Notes: generated by a model from the sequence alone, not told the origin. A stretch of DNA of 64,000 nucleotides from Pseudoalteromonas sp. P1-25 (GCF_001401805.1 NZ_LKDW01000013.1:44590-108589); one strand, 5' to 3'. Counted from the first letter of the stretch, positions 28,295-38,305 are shown. Translations and numbers: made by a program.

Positions 28295-28675
28295 CTACTT
28301 TTCGATAGGGTAAATTGTTATTTCCATACCTGCGCCAATTGCAGATATACGTAGCAGTGTATCTGCATGTAGAGCTTGGTTAAAACACTTAGGTGACGTG
28401 CCCGATTCAAAGCCAATATCAAAGGTTCTGCGCGAACAGCTCAACCATTGTTTAAGCGCATTACGTGAACACGACTCGATTAATTCACATAAGTGGTTAA
28501 TTGCTTTGTCAGGCGTGGTTATGTCACCCGCGGCTTCAATACGCGCCAATTGACGATATTCGTCTTTGTCATAATGTAAAACCATCGCGTTTTTCTTTAA
28601 GTCTGCCACTAGGGCGCTAATATCTTGTTTAGACTCAAGCTCTAGATCTACATTTAAAAATTGAATTTCCGACAT
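28295..28675 (-). CDS. Hypothetical cytoplasmic protein
   Basis: A 126-residue acidic protein that I do not recognise. It has no signal peptide or membrane helix and contains four cysteines (LCELIESCSRNALKQWLSCSRRTF, then KCFNQ). It has a plausible alpha/beta composition. It ends 10 nt from the convergent thioesterase gene. Confidence 0.65.
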   Translation of the reverse strand: MSEIQFLNVDLELESKQDISALVADLKKNAMVLHYDKDEYRQLARIEAAGDITTPDKAINHLCELIESCSRNALKQWLSCSRRTFDIGFESGTSPKCFNQALHADTLLRISAIGAGMEITIYPIEK

Positions 28676-28906
28676 TGTCTGCTTTTTACCCTCTTATAGT
28701 TTCATCGCAAACTTTAACGCAGTTTTACTTTTATACCAAATCAACTAAGCGGTAAACATGGCTTTATTAATAGAAAAAACCTGTTTAAACGCCATTGGCA
28801 CCTAATTTGCCTTATAAAACGGGTTAGGCTAGTTAAGCTCAAATTTAGCGTTTATGTATGAAAGTTATACACACACTGTGTAATTAAAAGCTGTAGGAGA
28901 ACAATA

Positions 28907-29158
28907 ATGGTAGATCATGGCCCGCAAATTAAAAATGATGAACAGTACGATGCGCTTCGCGATGAAGGCATGAGCAAACAAAAAGCCGCGCGAATTGCTA
29001 ATAGTAATACTCATAAAACCGCAGTTAAAGGCGGCAAAGCCTCAAAGTATGAGAAGCGCACAAAAAAACAGTTATACGATAAAGCAAAAGAGGTAGGCAT
29101 TAGTGGCCGCTCAAAAATGAGCAAACAAGAGCTCATAAATGCCCTGCGTGAGCATTAA
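28907..29158 (+). CDS. Small Rho-N/SAP-like domain protein
   Basis: An 83-residue, very basic protein. The N-terminal half (PQIKNDEQYDALRDEGMSKQKAARIAN) resembles ChaB/DUF7218-type sequences. The C-terminal half (KRTKKQLYDKAKEVGISGRSKMSKQELINALR) is a Rho termination factor N-terminal or SAP-like helix-loop-helix module. It probably binds nucleic acid. TAGGAG lies upstream of the ATG. The exact function is unknown. Confidence 0.8.
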   Translation: MVDHGPQIKNDEQYDALRDEGMSKQKAARIANSNTHKTAVKGGKASKYEKRTKKQLYDKAKEVGISGRSKMSKQELINALREH

Positions 29159-29301
29159 ACGCAGCCTCACTGATTTTTTATCGCTCCTTTTTATTATTTT
29201 TATAAAGTTAGAGTAAGCTTATGAATAACTGCGACAAAATGCCGCAGTAAAAGCATGGGCTGCTGTAATACACTAACGCTAAAAATAATAAGAAGCACAA
29301 A

Positions 29302-30003
29302 ATGAGAAAGCAACTATTTAAGCGCGCACGAAAACTACATAAGTGGCTAGGCTATTTACTTGCCTTACAAATTTTAGCTTGGCTTTTAGGTGGCTTAGTA
29401 ATGAGCGCAATACCACTTGAATACGTACATGGTAAGCACCTTGCAAAACGCACACTTACAAACCCATTTACACAAGCAGACTACCCCACATCACTCGATA
29501 ATATTACGTCACAAGTGGCTAACCCCACTCAAATAATATTTGAGCACTTTTTAACTACCCCGCTTATTACTGTTATTAACAGCACCGAGCAGCAAAGCTT
29601 TAATGGCTTAACGGGCCGCCCTTTTAAGCCACCCACTAAAATACAAATCACCGCTAATGCACAAGCTCATTTACTCATCGACGCTAAACCAGTAAGTACC
29701 ACATTTTTAAAACAAGGGACTCGAGAAGTGGGATACAAAACAAATGTGTGGCAAGTACAATTTAACGACACCTTTAATACCACGCTGTATTTAAATGCAA
29801 TTAACGGCAAAGTAATTACTGTTCGCAGCACTCTATGGCGTATATTCGACTTTTTTTGGATGCTGCACATAATGGATTACGACGAGCGAGAAGATTTTAA
29901 CAACCCGTTACTAATCAGCTTTGCAGCCACCAGCGTGCTATTTTGTTTATGCGGCATGTTGCTACTTTTGCAAAATTTAAGGCTTAAAAGGATTTTTAAA
30001 TAG
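29302..30003 (+). CDS. PepSY-domain membrane protein
   Basis: A 233-residue protein with an N-terminal helix (WLGYLLALQILAWLLGGLVMS) and a C-terminal helix (LLISFAATSVLFCLCGMLLLL). Between them is an external region containing PepSY-like repeats (QVQFNDTFNTTLYLNAINGKVITVRS). The WRIFDFFWMLHIMDY block is typical of PepSY proteins tied to iron uptake or redox. The substrate is unknown. It stands alone. Confidence 0.8.
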   Translation: MRKQLFKRARKLHKWLGYLLALQILAWLLGGLVMSAIPLEYVHGKHLAKRTLTNPFTQADYPTSLDNITSQVANPTQIIFEHFLTTPLITVINSTEQQSFNGLTGRPFKPPTKIQITANAQAHLLIDAKPVSTTFLKQGTREVGYKTNVWQVQFNDTFNTTLYLNAINGKVITVRSTLWRIFDFFWMLHIMDYDEREDFNNPLLISFAATSVLFCLCGMLLLLQNLRLKRIFK

Positions 30004-30059
30004 GTTTATATTTTAATTTCAAGGCCTTAAACTAGCGCCTCCTGTAGTTCACGTATGTG

Positions 30060-30719
30060 ATGGATATGCTTAAATTTATTTTAGCCTTTGTGGCTTGTTG
30101 TATTTGTTTTTCGGCATCGAGTGAAGAATTTACCCGTTTTTCAACGGCTAAAAGGCACTTAATTAAAACCCTACCCGATAACGCTAAAAGCCTTTACTGC
30201 GGCTGCGACATTAAAAAGCAGGGTAAAAAGCTAATCCCTGACCCTAGCAACTGTGGCTATATTCCGCGTAATACTTTAACTTCTTCTGGCAAAGTTAATG
30301 TACGTGCTCTGCGTATTGAATGGGAGCACATAGTGCCCGCATGGGAATTTGGCCACCAGCTACAATGCTGGCAAAACGGCGGACGTAAAAACTGTCGAAA
30401 GGTCAGTGCCAAATTTAGAAAAATGGAAGCCGACATAAACAATTTAGCCCCCGCAATTGGCGAAATTAACGCCGATCGCTCTAACTATCGCTTTGGAATG
30501 CTGAGCGAAAGCGCCACTCAATATGGCCGCTGCCAGGTAAAGGTTAACTTTAAACAACGCTTAGTAGAGCCGCCATTTTATGCCCGCAAACGCATTGCCG
30601 ACACCTACGCTTATATGCAAAAAACATATGGCTTAAAAATATCAGCCAAACAACAAAAGCTATTTGATGCATGGAAAAAACAAGCATTTGCAGATAAAAG
30701 CAGCGCAAGCAAGCTTTAA
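30060..30719 (+). CDS. endA: Secreted endonuclease I
   Basis: A protein of about 220 residues with a signal peptide (FILAFVACCICFSASS). The nuclease core LRIEWEHIVPAWEFGHQLQCW contains the catalytic His, and EADINNLAPAIGEINADRSN contains the Asn/Arg metal region. Cysteines likely form disulfides. It cleaves extracellular DNA. Candidate starts are GTG 30057, ATG 30060 and ATG 30066; I take 30060. Confidence 0.93.
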   Translation: MDMLKFILAFVACCICFSASSEEFTRFSTAKRHLIKTLPDNAKSLYCGCDIKKQGKKLIPDPSNCGYIPRNTLTSSGKVNVRALRIEWEHIVPAWEFGHQLQCWQNGGRKNCRKVSAKFRKMEADINNLAPAIGEINADRSNYRFGMLSESATQYGRCQVKVNFKQRLVEPPFYARKRIADTYAYMQKTYGLKISAKQQKLFDAWKKQAFADKSSASKL

Positions 30720-30829
30720 CACAAGCGAAATGTTATACACTCATTTACATAATTTAGGGTCTAATACGTTGAATAAATGAGCGGGTGTTGTAGTATTTTA
30801 AACAACTTATTTACAAAAAGTAGTTCTGT

Positions 30830-32449
30830 ATGTTTAAAAATAACAAAGCATCACTCGCTATTATTGCTGCACTCTCAAGCCTAACACTTGCTGGCTGTGG
30901 CGGTGGTAGCAGCATGAATGAAACGCCCGCTCCAATCATCACACCTCCTGCAAGCACAGCCCCCACATGGACGGCAGGTGTATTTGAGCCATCGGATGAG
31001 TTAAAAAACTTTTGCGAAAACCCACGCACAGGTAACGATCCGTTTAATAATAATGAGCCTTACCCAGACCAAGCTGGTTCAGCACTTTACGAAAAGCTTT
31101 GGCTTCGCTCGTGGAGCAATGAAACCTACCTTTGGTATGATGAAATAGCCGATAACGACCCTGAAAACTTTGCTACAGTGGCCAGTTATTTTGCCCAACT
31201 AAAAACCGAAGAACTAACTGACTCAGGTGATAAAAAAGATAACTTTCATTTTTCAGAACCCTCCGAGGACTACTTTCAAGAAGCACAATCAGGTGTAACC
31301 TCAGGCTATGGCATAAACTGGGCATTTATAGGCGACCCAGCTGATAGAATTTTGCGTGTTGCCTACCTAGAAGATGACTCACCAGCAAGCCAAATTGGTT
31401 TTCAACGTGGCGATACGGTGCTCGAAGTTGATGGCGTAAGCATTAATACTAGCACACAAGCAGGCGTAGATACCCTAAACGAAGGCTTATTTAGCCCCAC
31501 TAATGGCGACTCGCACACCATCGTTGTGCGCAGTAACGATGGCGCTGAAAAAACCTTTAACGTAACGGCTGGCAACATAGAACAAACGCCTGTACAAAAC
31601 GTAAAAACCATTACCACCGAAAATGGCACTAGCGTAGGATACATGCAGTTTAATAGTCATATAAGTATTGCTCAAGAAGGCTTAATTGCGGCGGTTAATA
31701 AATTTAAAGCCGATAACGTAGAAGAACTTGTTATTGATTTTAGATACAACGGGGGCGGTTTATTAGCGCTTTCTTCGCAGCTTGCCTACATGGTAGCCGG
31801 CAGTGCTAATATCCAAAACCGTATTTATTACCAAACTCAGCGAAACGACAAGCAACCTGTAGAGTCGCCTTTTCCGTTTATAGATGAAGAAATTGATTAC
31901 TCAACCTTTTTTAGCACCGGTGATAACCTACCCGACTTAAACTTATCTAAAGTGTATGTGCTTAGCACATCAGGCACCTGTTCAGCATCAGAAGCCTTTA
32001 TTAATGGTCTAAAAGGCATTGACGCCGAGGTAATACTCATTGGCGACACGACCTGCGGTAAACCATATGGTTTTACTCCAACACATAACTGTGGCACCAC
32101 GTATTACACCATTCAATTTAGCGGTATCAACAGTAAAGGGTTTGGTGAATATGCAGCAGGGTTTACGCCTACGCCAACACCGCAGTTTGATGCGGATGTG
32201 AAAGGTTGTGTAGTGAGTGATGACTTCGACAATCAATTAGGCGATCCAAACGAAGGGATACTCTCTACTGCGCTTTACCATATAGATAATAACGGCACAT
32301 GCCCTGTTAGCACCGCTTCTGCGGGCATTAAAACGCAAATTCAAAGCGCTGCTGGCGATAGCAAGCAACTATTACCTTTAAACGCACCTAATGACTTTAA
32401 CCGTGGCAATATGGATTTAACATGGCCTACGTTAAATAAGGATAAGTAA
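30830..32449 (+). CDS. S41-family peptidase lipoprotein
   Basis: A 539-residue protein. The signal peptide ends in a lipobox (LTLAGCGGGSS, Cys at about 23). A helical cap and PDZ domain lie around 160-245 (SPASQIGFQRGDTVLEVDGVSI). The protease core has DFRYNGGG, the nucleophile serine in TSGTCSASEAF and the basic residue in TTCGKPYG. It belongs with C-terminal processing peptidases. Its stop overlaps the next lipoprotein gene by one base, so they form an operon. Confidence 0.92.
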   Translation: MFKNNKASLAIIAALSSLTLAGCGGGSSMNETPAPIITPPASTAPTWTAGVFEPSDELKNFCENPRTGNDPFNNNEPYPDQAGSALYEKLWLRSWSNETYLWYDEIADNDPENFATVASYFAQLKTEELTDSGDKKDNFHFSEPSEDYFQEAQSGVTSGYGINWAFIGDPADRILRVAYLEDDSPASQIGFQRGDTVLEVDGVSINTSTQAGVDTLNEGLFSPTNGDSHTIVVRSNDGAEKTFNVTAGNIEQTPVQNVKTITTENGTSVGYMQFNSHISIAQEGLIAAVNKFKADNVEELVIDFRYNGGGLLALSSQLAYMVAGSANIQNRIYYQTQRNDKQPVESPFPFIDEEIDYSTFFSTGDNLPDLNLSKVYVLSTSGTCSASEAFINGLKGIDAEVILIGDTTCGKPYGFTPTHNCGTTYYTIQFSGINSKGFGEYAAGFTPTPTPQFDADVKGCVVSDDFDNQLGDPNEGILSTALYHIDNNGTCPVSTASAGIKTQIQSAAGDSKQLLPLNAPNDFNRGNMDLTWPTLNKDK

Positions 32450-32817
32450 TGGCTAAACTACTGGCAATATTAACCTTATTATTTATTGGAGGCTGTAACA
32501 GTATGAATACTGCCACTGCCAAGCCTGCACTACTTACCGAGGTAAACCTAGGCGTTATAGCCACGCTACAGCAAGCGATTATAAAAGCGAAAGGTGGCAC
32601 ACTAGTTACACTTGCCGACACCGTTTTTACTAAACGCAGCGAGCTGTTACTAAGCCATGGAAATAGTAAAGACTCAAATGGTATGCCCATAATGGGCGCG
32701 CATAATATCAAGTCAGAAAAGTTTGTTTTACAAATAATTGCCGAGCAGTGCGTGCTTTATTATCCTAAAAAAGATATGGCTATTGAGCTTAAAAACGTAA
32801 GTTGTAAAGCACAATAA
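32449..32817 (+). CDS. Small putative lipoprotein downstream of the S41 peptidase
   Basis: A 122-residue protein. The signal peptide LLAILTLLFIGGCNSM has a lipobox Cys at about residue 16. The mature part has two cysteines near the C terminus (EQCVLYY, VSCKAQ) that could pair. It is translationally coupled to the S41 peptidase gene (TAATG). I do not recognise the family; it may be a partner or inhibitor of the peptidase. Confidence 0.75.
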   Translation: MAKLLAILTLLFIGGCNSMNTATAKPALLTEVNLGVIATLQQAIIKAKGGTLVTLADTVFTKRSELLLSHGNSKDSNGMPIMGAHNIKSEKFVLQIIAEQCVLYYPKKDMAIELKNVSCKAQ

Positions 32818-32828
32818 AATACTATTAA

Positions 32829-32859
32829 AAAGGCACACAGCATTAATCTGTGTGCCTTT
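32829..32859. terminator. Bidirectional terminator between lipoprotein gene and hmp
   Basis: A perfect 12-bp stem, AAAGGCACACAG/CTGTGTGCCTTT, has a 7-nt loop. It is followed by a T tract on the minus strand (CCTTTTTAATAG), with a weaker one on the plus strand. It sits between convergent genes. Confidence 0.85.
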
Positions 32860-32876
32860 GCCATTTTTCCCTTGGT

Positions 32877-34058
32877 TTATAAATCTTGATGCGGGCCAAA
32901 TACTTCGTAATGAATATGCTCGTTTTTAACACCTAGCGCCAGTAACTGGCTTTTCACAAACGCCATAAACCCAGCGGGGCCACATAAGTAAAAGTCACCA
33001 TTTGTAAGGGGTAGTTGTGTTTGTATGGCCGTTAAGTCCATCAACCCTGTAAAATCAGCCCCATCACTGCTTTGATTAAACCACGTTATAGTTTGCAAGC
33101 TGTTATAAGCCGTACTTAACTCATTTAAATAGCGTGCAAACGCGTGCTGCTGAGTATTTTCGCACGCATGTAAATACATAATATTTTGCTTAGGGTTATC
33201 GCTTAATAACGTTTCGAGCATCGCAAGCATTGGCGTTTGCCCAACACCTGCTGAAATAAGTACTGCTGGGTTTGTGTTATTACGTAAAAAGAAATCTCCT
33301 GCAGGCGGGTATAGTTCAACTATGTCACCTTGTGTTAGTGAGTGTAAATAATTAGATACCACACCAGGCTTTGGCTGTAGCTCTTTTTTAACACTAATAC
33401 GGTAGTTTTTACCGTTACCTTTTTGCGAAATAGAATACTGGCGAATTTCTGCATATTCAGCGCCCTCTGGCTTAACTTTAATCCCTAAATATTGGCCAGG
33501 TTTGTGGATAATAACCGCTTTGCCATCTACAGGTGTGAGTGTAAAGCTTGTTACTAGCTCAGATTCAATCTGCTTATTGGTTATTTCAAATTGGCGAGTA
33601 CCCGCCCAGCCACCGAGTGTGTTTTTACTATGCTCATACAAAGCCCCTTCTTCGGTAATACAAATATCAGCAAGCAGTGCGTAAGCTTCTCGCCATGCGT
33701 ATTCTACATCTGGCGTAAACTGCTCTGGTATTAGCTCTTTTAAGGTGCCAATTAAATGAGCACCAACAATGGGATAGTGCTCTGGTAAAATATTTAAACT
33801 GGTGTGTTTATGGTTAATGCGCGCTAATGCCTCTTTTAACACCGCTAAATTATCAATATTTTGGGCGTATGCCGCTAAGGCGTTAAACAAAGCAAATTGC
33901 TGGCGGCCGGTGTCTTGATTCACCATATTAAAAATATTTTTAAGCTCTGGGTTATGGCTAAATAGTCGCTTATAAAAATGATCGGTCACAACGGTGCCAG
34001 CCTGTGCTAACAGCGGAACAGTGCTTTTAACAATTTCAATGGTTTTATCAGATAACAT
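32877..34058 (-). CDS. hmp: Flavohemoprotein, nitric oxide dioxygenase
   Basis: A 393-residue protein. The N-terminal globin domain (1-140) has the proximal His region NILPEHYPIVGAH. The FAD domain has RQYSIS, and the NAD domain has AGVGQTPMLAMLETL and the C-terminal EVFGPH. It converts NO and O2 to nitrate using NADH. It is the last gene of a leftward operon starting with a small membrane gene and nnrS, divergent from norR. Confidence 0.97.
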   Translation of the reverse strand: MLSDKTIEIVKSTVPLLAQAGTVVTDHFYKRLFSHNPELKNIFNMVNQDTGRQQFALFNALAAYAQNIDNLAVLKEALARINHKHTSLNILPEHYPIVGAHLIGTLKELIPEQFTPDVEYAWREAYALLADICITEEGALYEHSKNTLGGWAGTRQFEITNKQIESELVTSFTLTPVDGKAVIIHKPGQYLGIKVKPEGAEYAEIRQYSISQKGNGKNYRISVKKELQPKPGVVSNYLHSLTQGDIVELYPPAGDFFLRNNTNPAVLISAGVGQTPMLAMLETLLSDNPKQNIMYLHACENTQQHAFARYLNELSTAYNSLQTITWFNQSSDGADFTGLMDLTAIQTQLPLTNGDFYLCGPAGFMAFVKSQLLALGVKNEHIHYEVFGPHQDL

Positions 34059-34078
34059 AAAATAGTCCTATAGGTAAG

Positions 34079-35311
34079 CTAACCACGACGCCCATCAACA
34101 CGACGCCGCGTTAATATAGGTGTGCAGTAAATTAAAAATAATAAAAAAGCCACTAACCACAACAAGGCACTTATCTGCCAAGCAAAGTGTGGCCCAATAA
34201 TTAAGGGGAGTATTGAGCGAGTAATCGCTGCTACCAGCACTAGCAAAAAAGCAACAGATATATATTTAGGAGTATTAAGCGTCCGCCCTGTATGACCAAG
34301 CGATACACGGGTCATCATGGCTAAAATCATCATCCCTATTGTGCCAATAGTGATAAGGTGGAGCGCGTCTTTGAAGGGGATTACGCTTGTGTAAAAGCTC
34401 AATGCAATTAGCAATAGGCCAACACCTAAAGCAAGATAAGAAAAATGCAAAGACCATAATAAAGGCACTTTTAGCACGTTTGCATGCCACCAAAGCTTTG
34501 CACGAATTAAGTGAAGCGCAGCCACTATCGCAACAATGAATGCGGGGCTAATTGAGCTTAAAAATAACTTGCTGATAAAAAATAAAGTTATTGCCAGTAT
34601 TGATAAATACAGCAGTGCTTTATCAATTTTAGGAGTGCGTGTTTGCTCGCTAAGCAATAAACCTTTAGCAGTAAAAAAGGGAAGCACCCTTCCTGCAACA
34701 ATGCCGACCAATAAGCTAATAACGAGTACAGCGGTGTCAACCACAGCCAATGCAAGCTGCATGTTGTTATTTAAAACAAGGAGTAAATAAAGTGTATTGA
34801 GGACGCACAACACGCTTAAAATAGCTAAAAACTGATAGTTATTTTTACTGCGTGCTGTAAATAGCATATTAGCCAGTGCCGTAATTGCACCTACCCACCA
34901 TGCTAGCTGTAGCAAAATGACAAGCCATAAATTAGCGTTAGCAAAATTTGGCATCTCTATAAAAAACGCTAAACGCGCACTTACCCATATTAAAGTAAGT
35001 AGCATAAGTGCTTTACCACTTATGCTTTCAACGCCCGTCCACGTTTGTGCCGCCGTAAGTAAAAAGCCTACAGCTACTACGCCAGCAAAGCCAAATAGCA
35101 TTTCGTGCGCGTGCCAAAGTGTGGCTGGTATTGTTAAATGCCAATTAGCATGGCCTGTTAAAATAAGTAACCAATAACCTATTGATAAAAATGCCAGCAA
35201 ACCGCCTGCTAAAAAGTAAGGTCTAAATGCAAGCATCCATAACGGCCATTTAGTAACTTGATAAATAGCTATGCGCGCCGGCACTGGCTCTGTTAAGTTT
35301 AGTGGGCGCAT
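34079..35311 (-). CDS. nnrS: NnrS-family membrane protein
   Basis: I choose the start at 35311 (MRPLNLTEPVPARIAIYQ), preceded by AGGAAG and overlapping the upstream stop as TAATG; the frame extends 13 residues further. The protein has about 410 residues and twelve helices, with FRPYFLAGG, LWHAHEMLFGFAG and MTRVSLGHTGR, the family's hallmark histidine-rich helices. NnrS is a heme and copper membrane protein linked to tolerance of nitrosative stress. It lies between a small membrane gene and hmp. Confidence 0.94.
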   Translation of the reverse strand: MRPLNLTEPVPARIAIYQVTKWPLWMLAFRPYFLAGGLLAFLSIGYWLLILTGHANWHLTIPATLWHAHEMLFGFAGVVAVGFLLTAAQTWTGVESISGKALMLLTLIWVSARLAFFIEMPNFANANLWLVILLQLAWWVGAITALANMLFTARSKNNYQFLAILSVLCVLNTLYLLLVLNNNMQLALAVVDTAVLVISLLVGIVAGRVLPFFTAKGLLLSEQTRTPKIDKALLYLSILAITLFFISKLFLSSISPAFIVAIVAALHLIRAKLWWHANVLKVPLLWSLHFSYLALGVGLLLIALSFYTSVIPFKDALHLITIGTIGMMILAMMTRVSLGHTGRTLNTPKYISVAFLLVLVAAITRSILPLIIGPHFAWQISALLWLVAFLLFLIYCTPILTRRRVDGRRG

Positions 35312-35580
35312 TAGCGTACTTCCTGCCCTAAACCATGCTGGGCAACACAACGCAGTACATAACTAACTTTTAAAATAGCTGCCACTACAATAGTGCCAAC
35401 ATGCGCTGATATTTGTACCTGCATCGAAAAGTACTCTGCATATGGGTAGCTAATTAAAATGCTCACAACCATACAAACAGCGCTAAGCCCTAATACGACA
35501 TTAGCAGTAAATAAAAGCGATTCAAAAAATGAGCCTAACTCAATATTGTTGCTTACATTATTTATTGGAAGTGTGTTCAT
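35311..35580 (-). CDS. Small membrane protein heading the nnrS-hmp operon
   Basis: An 89-residue protein with two predicted helices (about 18-45, LLFTANVVLGLSAVCMVVSILISY, and 56-76, ISAHVGTIVVAAILKVSYVL). It is coupled to nnrS through a TAATG junction and begins 26 nt after the likely sigma-54 start site. No named family comes to mind. Its position makes a role in NO response likely, but this is an inference. Confidence 0.75.
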   Translation of the reverse strand: MNTLPINNVSNNIELGSFFESLLFTANVVLGLSAVCMVVSILISYPYAEYFSMQVQISAHVGTIVVAAILKVSYVLRCVAQHGLGQEVR

Positions 35581-35614
35581 AACGACCCCGTAACTATTAA
35601 CGTCACTTAGCTAT

Positions 35615-35630
35615 TACACATACTGTGCCA
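35615..35630 (-). promoter_or_regulatory. Sigma-54-type promoter of the nnrS-hmp operon
   Basis: On the minus strand, TGGCAC is followed by AGTAT and then GTGTA. The -24 half is a perfect TGGCAC. The -12 half keeps the TG but has T in place of the conserved C. The spacing is right. Start of transcription would be near 35605, about 25 nt before the first gene. The divergent NorR activator needs sigma-54, which supports the call. Confidence 0.6.
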
Positions 35631-35684
35631 ACAGAATAAATCTATACTATTCAGTACTTTAAATAAAAACACTGTACAATTTGA

Positions 35685-35695
35685 GTCTTTATGAC
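35685..35695. promoter_or_regulatory. NorR-type binding site 1
   Basis: GTCTTTATGAC fits the GT-N7-AC core reported for NorR enhancer sites and is a partial palindrome (GTC/GAC). It lies about 55 nt upstream of the -24 element in the operon direction, a normal enhancer distance. Confidence 0.55.
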
Positions 35696-35728
35696 ACACT
35701 CCAATTTAATTCATAAAAACACAAATAG

Positions 35729-35739
35729 GTCATTTTGAC
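35729..35739. promoter_or_regulatory. NorR-type binding site 2, overlapping the norR ribosome-binding site
   Basis: GTCATTTTGAC fits GT-N7-AC. It ends one base before the norR ATG and overlaps the TAGG ribosome-binding site. Binding here would both form the enhancer and limit norR expression. Confidence 0.55.
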
Positions 35740-37296
35740 ATGAACCAACAGTTCAACCTTACCCAAGTAGCTTTAGAGCTTGCCCAAAGCACTCTGCACG
35801 AGCACAGCTTTGATCAATTATTGGCAACGGTTGAGCGTGTAATACCTAGCGATGCCAGTGCATTACTTGTCATGCAGGGCGAGCAACTTAAGCCCTTAGC
35901 TATTAAAGGTCTGATGCCCGACAGCCTTGGCAGACGCTTTAAAATAACAGAGCACCCTCGCCTTAAGGCTATTTGCAGTGCAAGCCACGCATTACAGTTT
36001 GCACACGACTGCCCACTGCCCGACCCATACGACGGCTTACTGCTGGCTAAAACGGGCGATGTACCTGTGCATGCCTGTTTAGGCTTACCCCTTTATGATA
36101 GAAATACTCTACTTGGTGTACTCACGTTTGATAGCCTTAACGCAAATGCCTTTAGCAGTATCAGCACAGATATGCTAAGCACCTTACAAACGCTGTGTAG
36201 TGCACATTTTAAAACGGCTCTAGAGCTTGCCCATTACAAACACCATGCGCAGCATTCAAGTGCACTTGTGCAAGAGTTAACGCGTGATGCGCTTACTCGC
36301 GATGGCGGTGAAATAATTGGCCAAAGCCCAGTAATGCAAACGCTTAAAAACGAAATAAAACTGGTTGCGGCCTCTAACTTTAGTGTGCTGGTGTTAGGAG
36401 AAACGGGCGTAGGAAAAGAGCTAGTAGCGCGTAATATTCACTTAAATTCTGCCCGTAAAAATCAGCCACTCATTCATTTAAATTGTGCATCACTTCCCGA
36501 AAATCTTGCAGAGAGTGAGTTTTTTGGCCACGCCAAAGGCTCATTTACTGGCGCACAAAATGCCCGCCAAGGTAAGTTTCAGCTAGCTGATGGCGGCACA
36601 TTATTTTTAGACGAAATTGGCGAGCTGCCATTGGCTATGCAAAGTAAATTACTACGCGTACTGCAAAGTGGTGAAATTCAAACCGTTGGTGAAGACACAC
36701 CAAAATACGTAGATGTTCGTGTGGTGGCTGCCACTAATCGTGATTTAAAGCATGAGGTAGCACAAGGCCGCTTTAGAGCCGACTTATATCACCGGCTAAG
36801 CGTTTATCCTATTACCGTACCACCACTTAATAAACGTGAGCACGACATAACCCTACTCGCGGGTTATTTTATTGAGCAAACAGCCCGTAAATTAGGTATT
36901 AAACAATTAAAGCTAAGCACTGAAGCGCAAGCATTGCTCCACCAATACAGTTGGCCTGGTAATGTACGCGAGCTTGAACATGTTATTAGCCGCAGTGCAT
37001 TAAAAGCTAAGCAAAGCCAATGGCAAAACCCTATAGTTACAATTACCAGCAAGCACTGCGATTTAACCCCACAGTTAAGTAATACAGAGCAAGTTAGCAC
37101 GCAAAGCACCGTTAACTCTGCCTTCAATCAGCCATTAAAGCAGGCCGTTGAATCTTTACAGTTTAAAGTTATAACCGAACAACTCAAGCTGCATAATTAT
37201 AACTGGGCAGCCACTGCACGCATGCTTGAGCTCGACAGAGCTAACCTAGTACGCCTTGCTAAACGTTTAGGTATTAAGGTTAAAAAAACTATTTAA
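35740..37296 (+). CDS. norR: NO-responsive sigma-54 activator NorR
   Basis: A 518-residue protein. The N-terminal GAF domain (about 1-170) would hold the non-heme iron NO sensor. The AAA+ domain (190-425) has Walker A GETGVGKE, the sigma-54 loop GSFTGA (a GAFTGA variant), Walker [13 protein letters not shown], and the R fingers. A Fis-type helix-turn-helix ([24 protein letters not shown]) closes the protein. It activates the divergent nnrS-hmp operon when NO is present. Confidence 0.94.
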   Translation: MNQQFNLTQVALELAQSTLHEHSFDQLLATVERVIPSDASALLVMQGEQLKPLAIKGLMPDSLGRRFKITEHPRLKAICSASHALQFAHDCPLPDPYDGLLLAKTGDVPVHACLGLPLYDRNTLLGVLTFDSLNANAFSSISTDMLSTLQTLCSAHFKTALELAHYKHHAQHSSALVQELTRDALTRDGGEIIGQSPVMQTLKNEIKLVAASNFSVLVLGETGVGKELVARNIHLNSARKNQPLIHLNCASLPENLAESEFFGHAKGSFTGAQNARQGKFQLADGGTLFLDEIGELPLAMQSKLLRVLQSGEIQTVGEDTPKYVDVRVVAATNRDLKHEVAQGRFRADLYHRLSVYPITVPPLNKREHDITLLAGYFIEQTARKLGIKQLKLSTEAQALLHQYSWPGNVRELEHVISRSALKAKQSQWQNPIVTITSKHCDLTPQLSNTEQVSTQSTVNSAFNQPLKQAVESLQFKVITEQLKLHNYNWAATARMLELDRANLVRLAKRLGIKVKKTI

Positions 37297-38188
37297 GGGT
37301 TTGAGGCTTATTAAAGTGCGCTTTTAATAAGCTTGCAAATGCTTGTACTTTTGCAGTCCGATGCACTAAATGATGTGTTACAAGCCATACATCAGTTTGC
37401 CAACTCAGCTCACTATGTAAAATAGGTACTAAATCAGTATATTGGGCTGCTACCCCATGCTGTAAACCGCCTATACCTAAGCCTTTAATTATAGCCCGTG
37501 TTGCTTCGGAGGTTTCTGAAACCCGTAGCTTTATTTGCTGCGCCGGAATGTGCTTATCAGCCCACTCAAAATAAGGAACACGTGCATTAAAACCCGCCAC
37601 ACCCGATACAAAGTTATGATGCTGTAAGTCATTTAATGTTTTAGGCATACCATACTTGTTTATATAGCGTTTGTTGGCGTAAAGGCTCGATGTAAGCTTA
37701 GTTAAATGCTGAGCGATATAATCCCCCTCATCTGGCCTTGGCCCTGCGCGCACTGCAATATGTGCTTGGCCATGATCTAGCCTTAACCGCTTTTGTTCTA
37801 AAATAACTTCAAGCTGCACCTGAGGGTGTAAAGCCTGAAACTTTTCGCACACATCGCCCAGCACATCCATAAACCCACTTACCGTAGTAAGTAATAAACC
37901 TCCGCGTAACGTACTGTCGGCAGCGGCAATATCGTTATGTAATTGCTCAAGTGACGAATCTATAGTTTGCGCTGTAGTAAATAATTTAGCGCCAATTTCA
38001 GTTACCTTATAACCCCGAGCATGGCGATGAAATAAACGCGTATCTAAGTTTTTTTCAAGGCTATTAATACGCCTAAGTACTGTACTGTGGTGCACATTTA
38101 ATGCCTCTGCAGCAGCTGTAAGCGTACCAAGCTTTGCTACCTCAAAGGCAACTTTTATGTCTTGCCAATCATCAAATTTAATTGCCAT
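37289..38188 (-). CDS. LysR-family transcription regulator
   Basis: A 299-residue protein with the N-terminal helix-turn-helix ([35 protein letters not shown]) and a LysR substrate domain. It overlaps the end of norR by 8 nt, tail to tail. It is divergent from an NADPH-dependent FMN reductase gene 117 nt away, which is the probable target. The effector is unknown. Confidence 0.93.
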   Translation of the reverse strand: MAIKFDDWQDIKVAFEVAKLGTLTAAAEALNVHHSTVLRRINSLEKNLDTRLFHRHARGYKVTEIGAKLFTTAQTIDSSLEQLHNDIAAADSTLRGGLLLTTVSGFMDVLGDVCEKFQALHPQVQLEVILEQKRLRLDHGQAHIAVRAGPRPDEGDYIAQHLTKLTSSLYANKRYINKYGMPKTLNDLQHHNFVSGVAGFNARVPYFEWADKHIPAQQIKLRVSETSEATRAIIKGLGIGGLQHGVAAQYTDLVPILHSELSWQTDVWLVTHHLVHRTAKVQAFASLLKAHFNKPQTLK

Positions 38189-38305
38189 GCTACCCGCCTT
38201 CTACTTATGTGCATATACGCACACAAGTGTTGCGTTTATTCGGGTTTTCTACAAGTGAAAGTTTGCTACATTAGAGTCACTTCCAGCAAATAAAAGGTCT
38301 CAATT

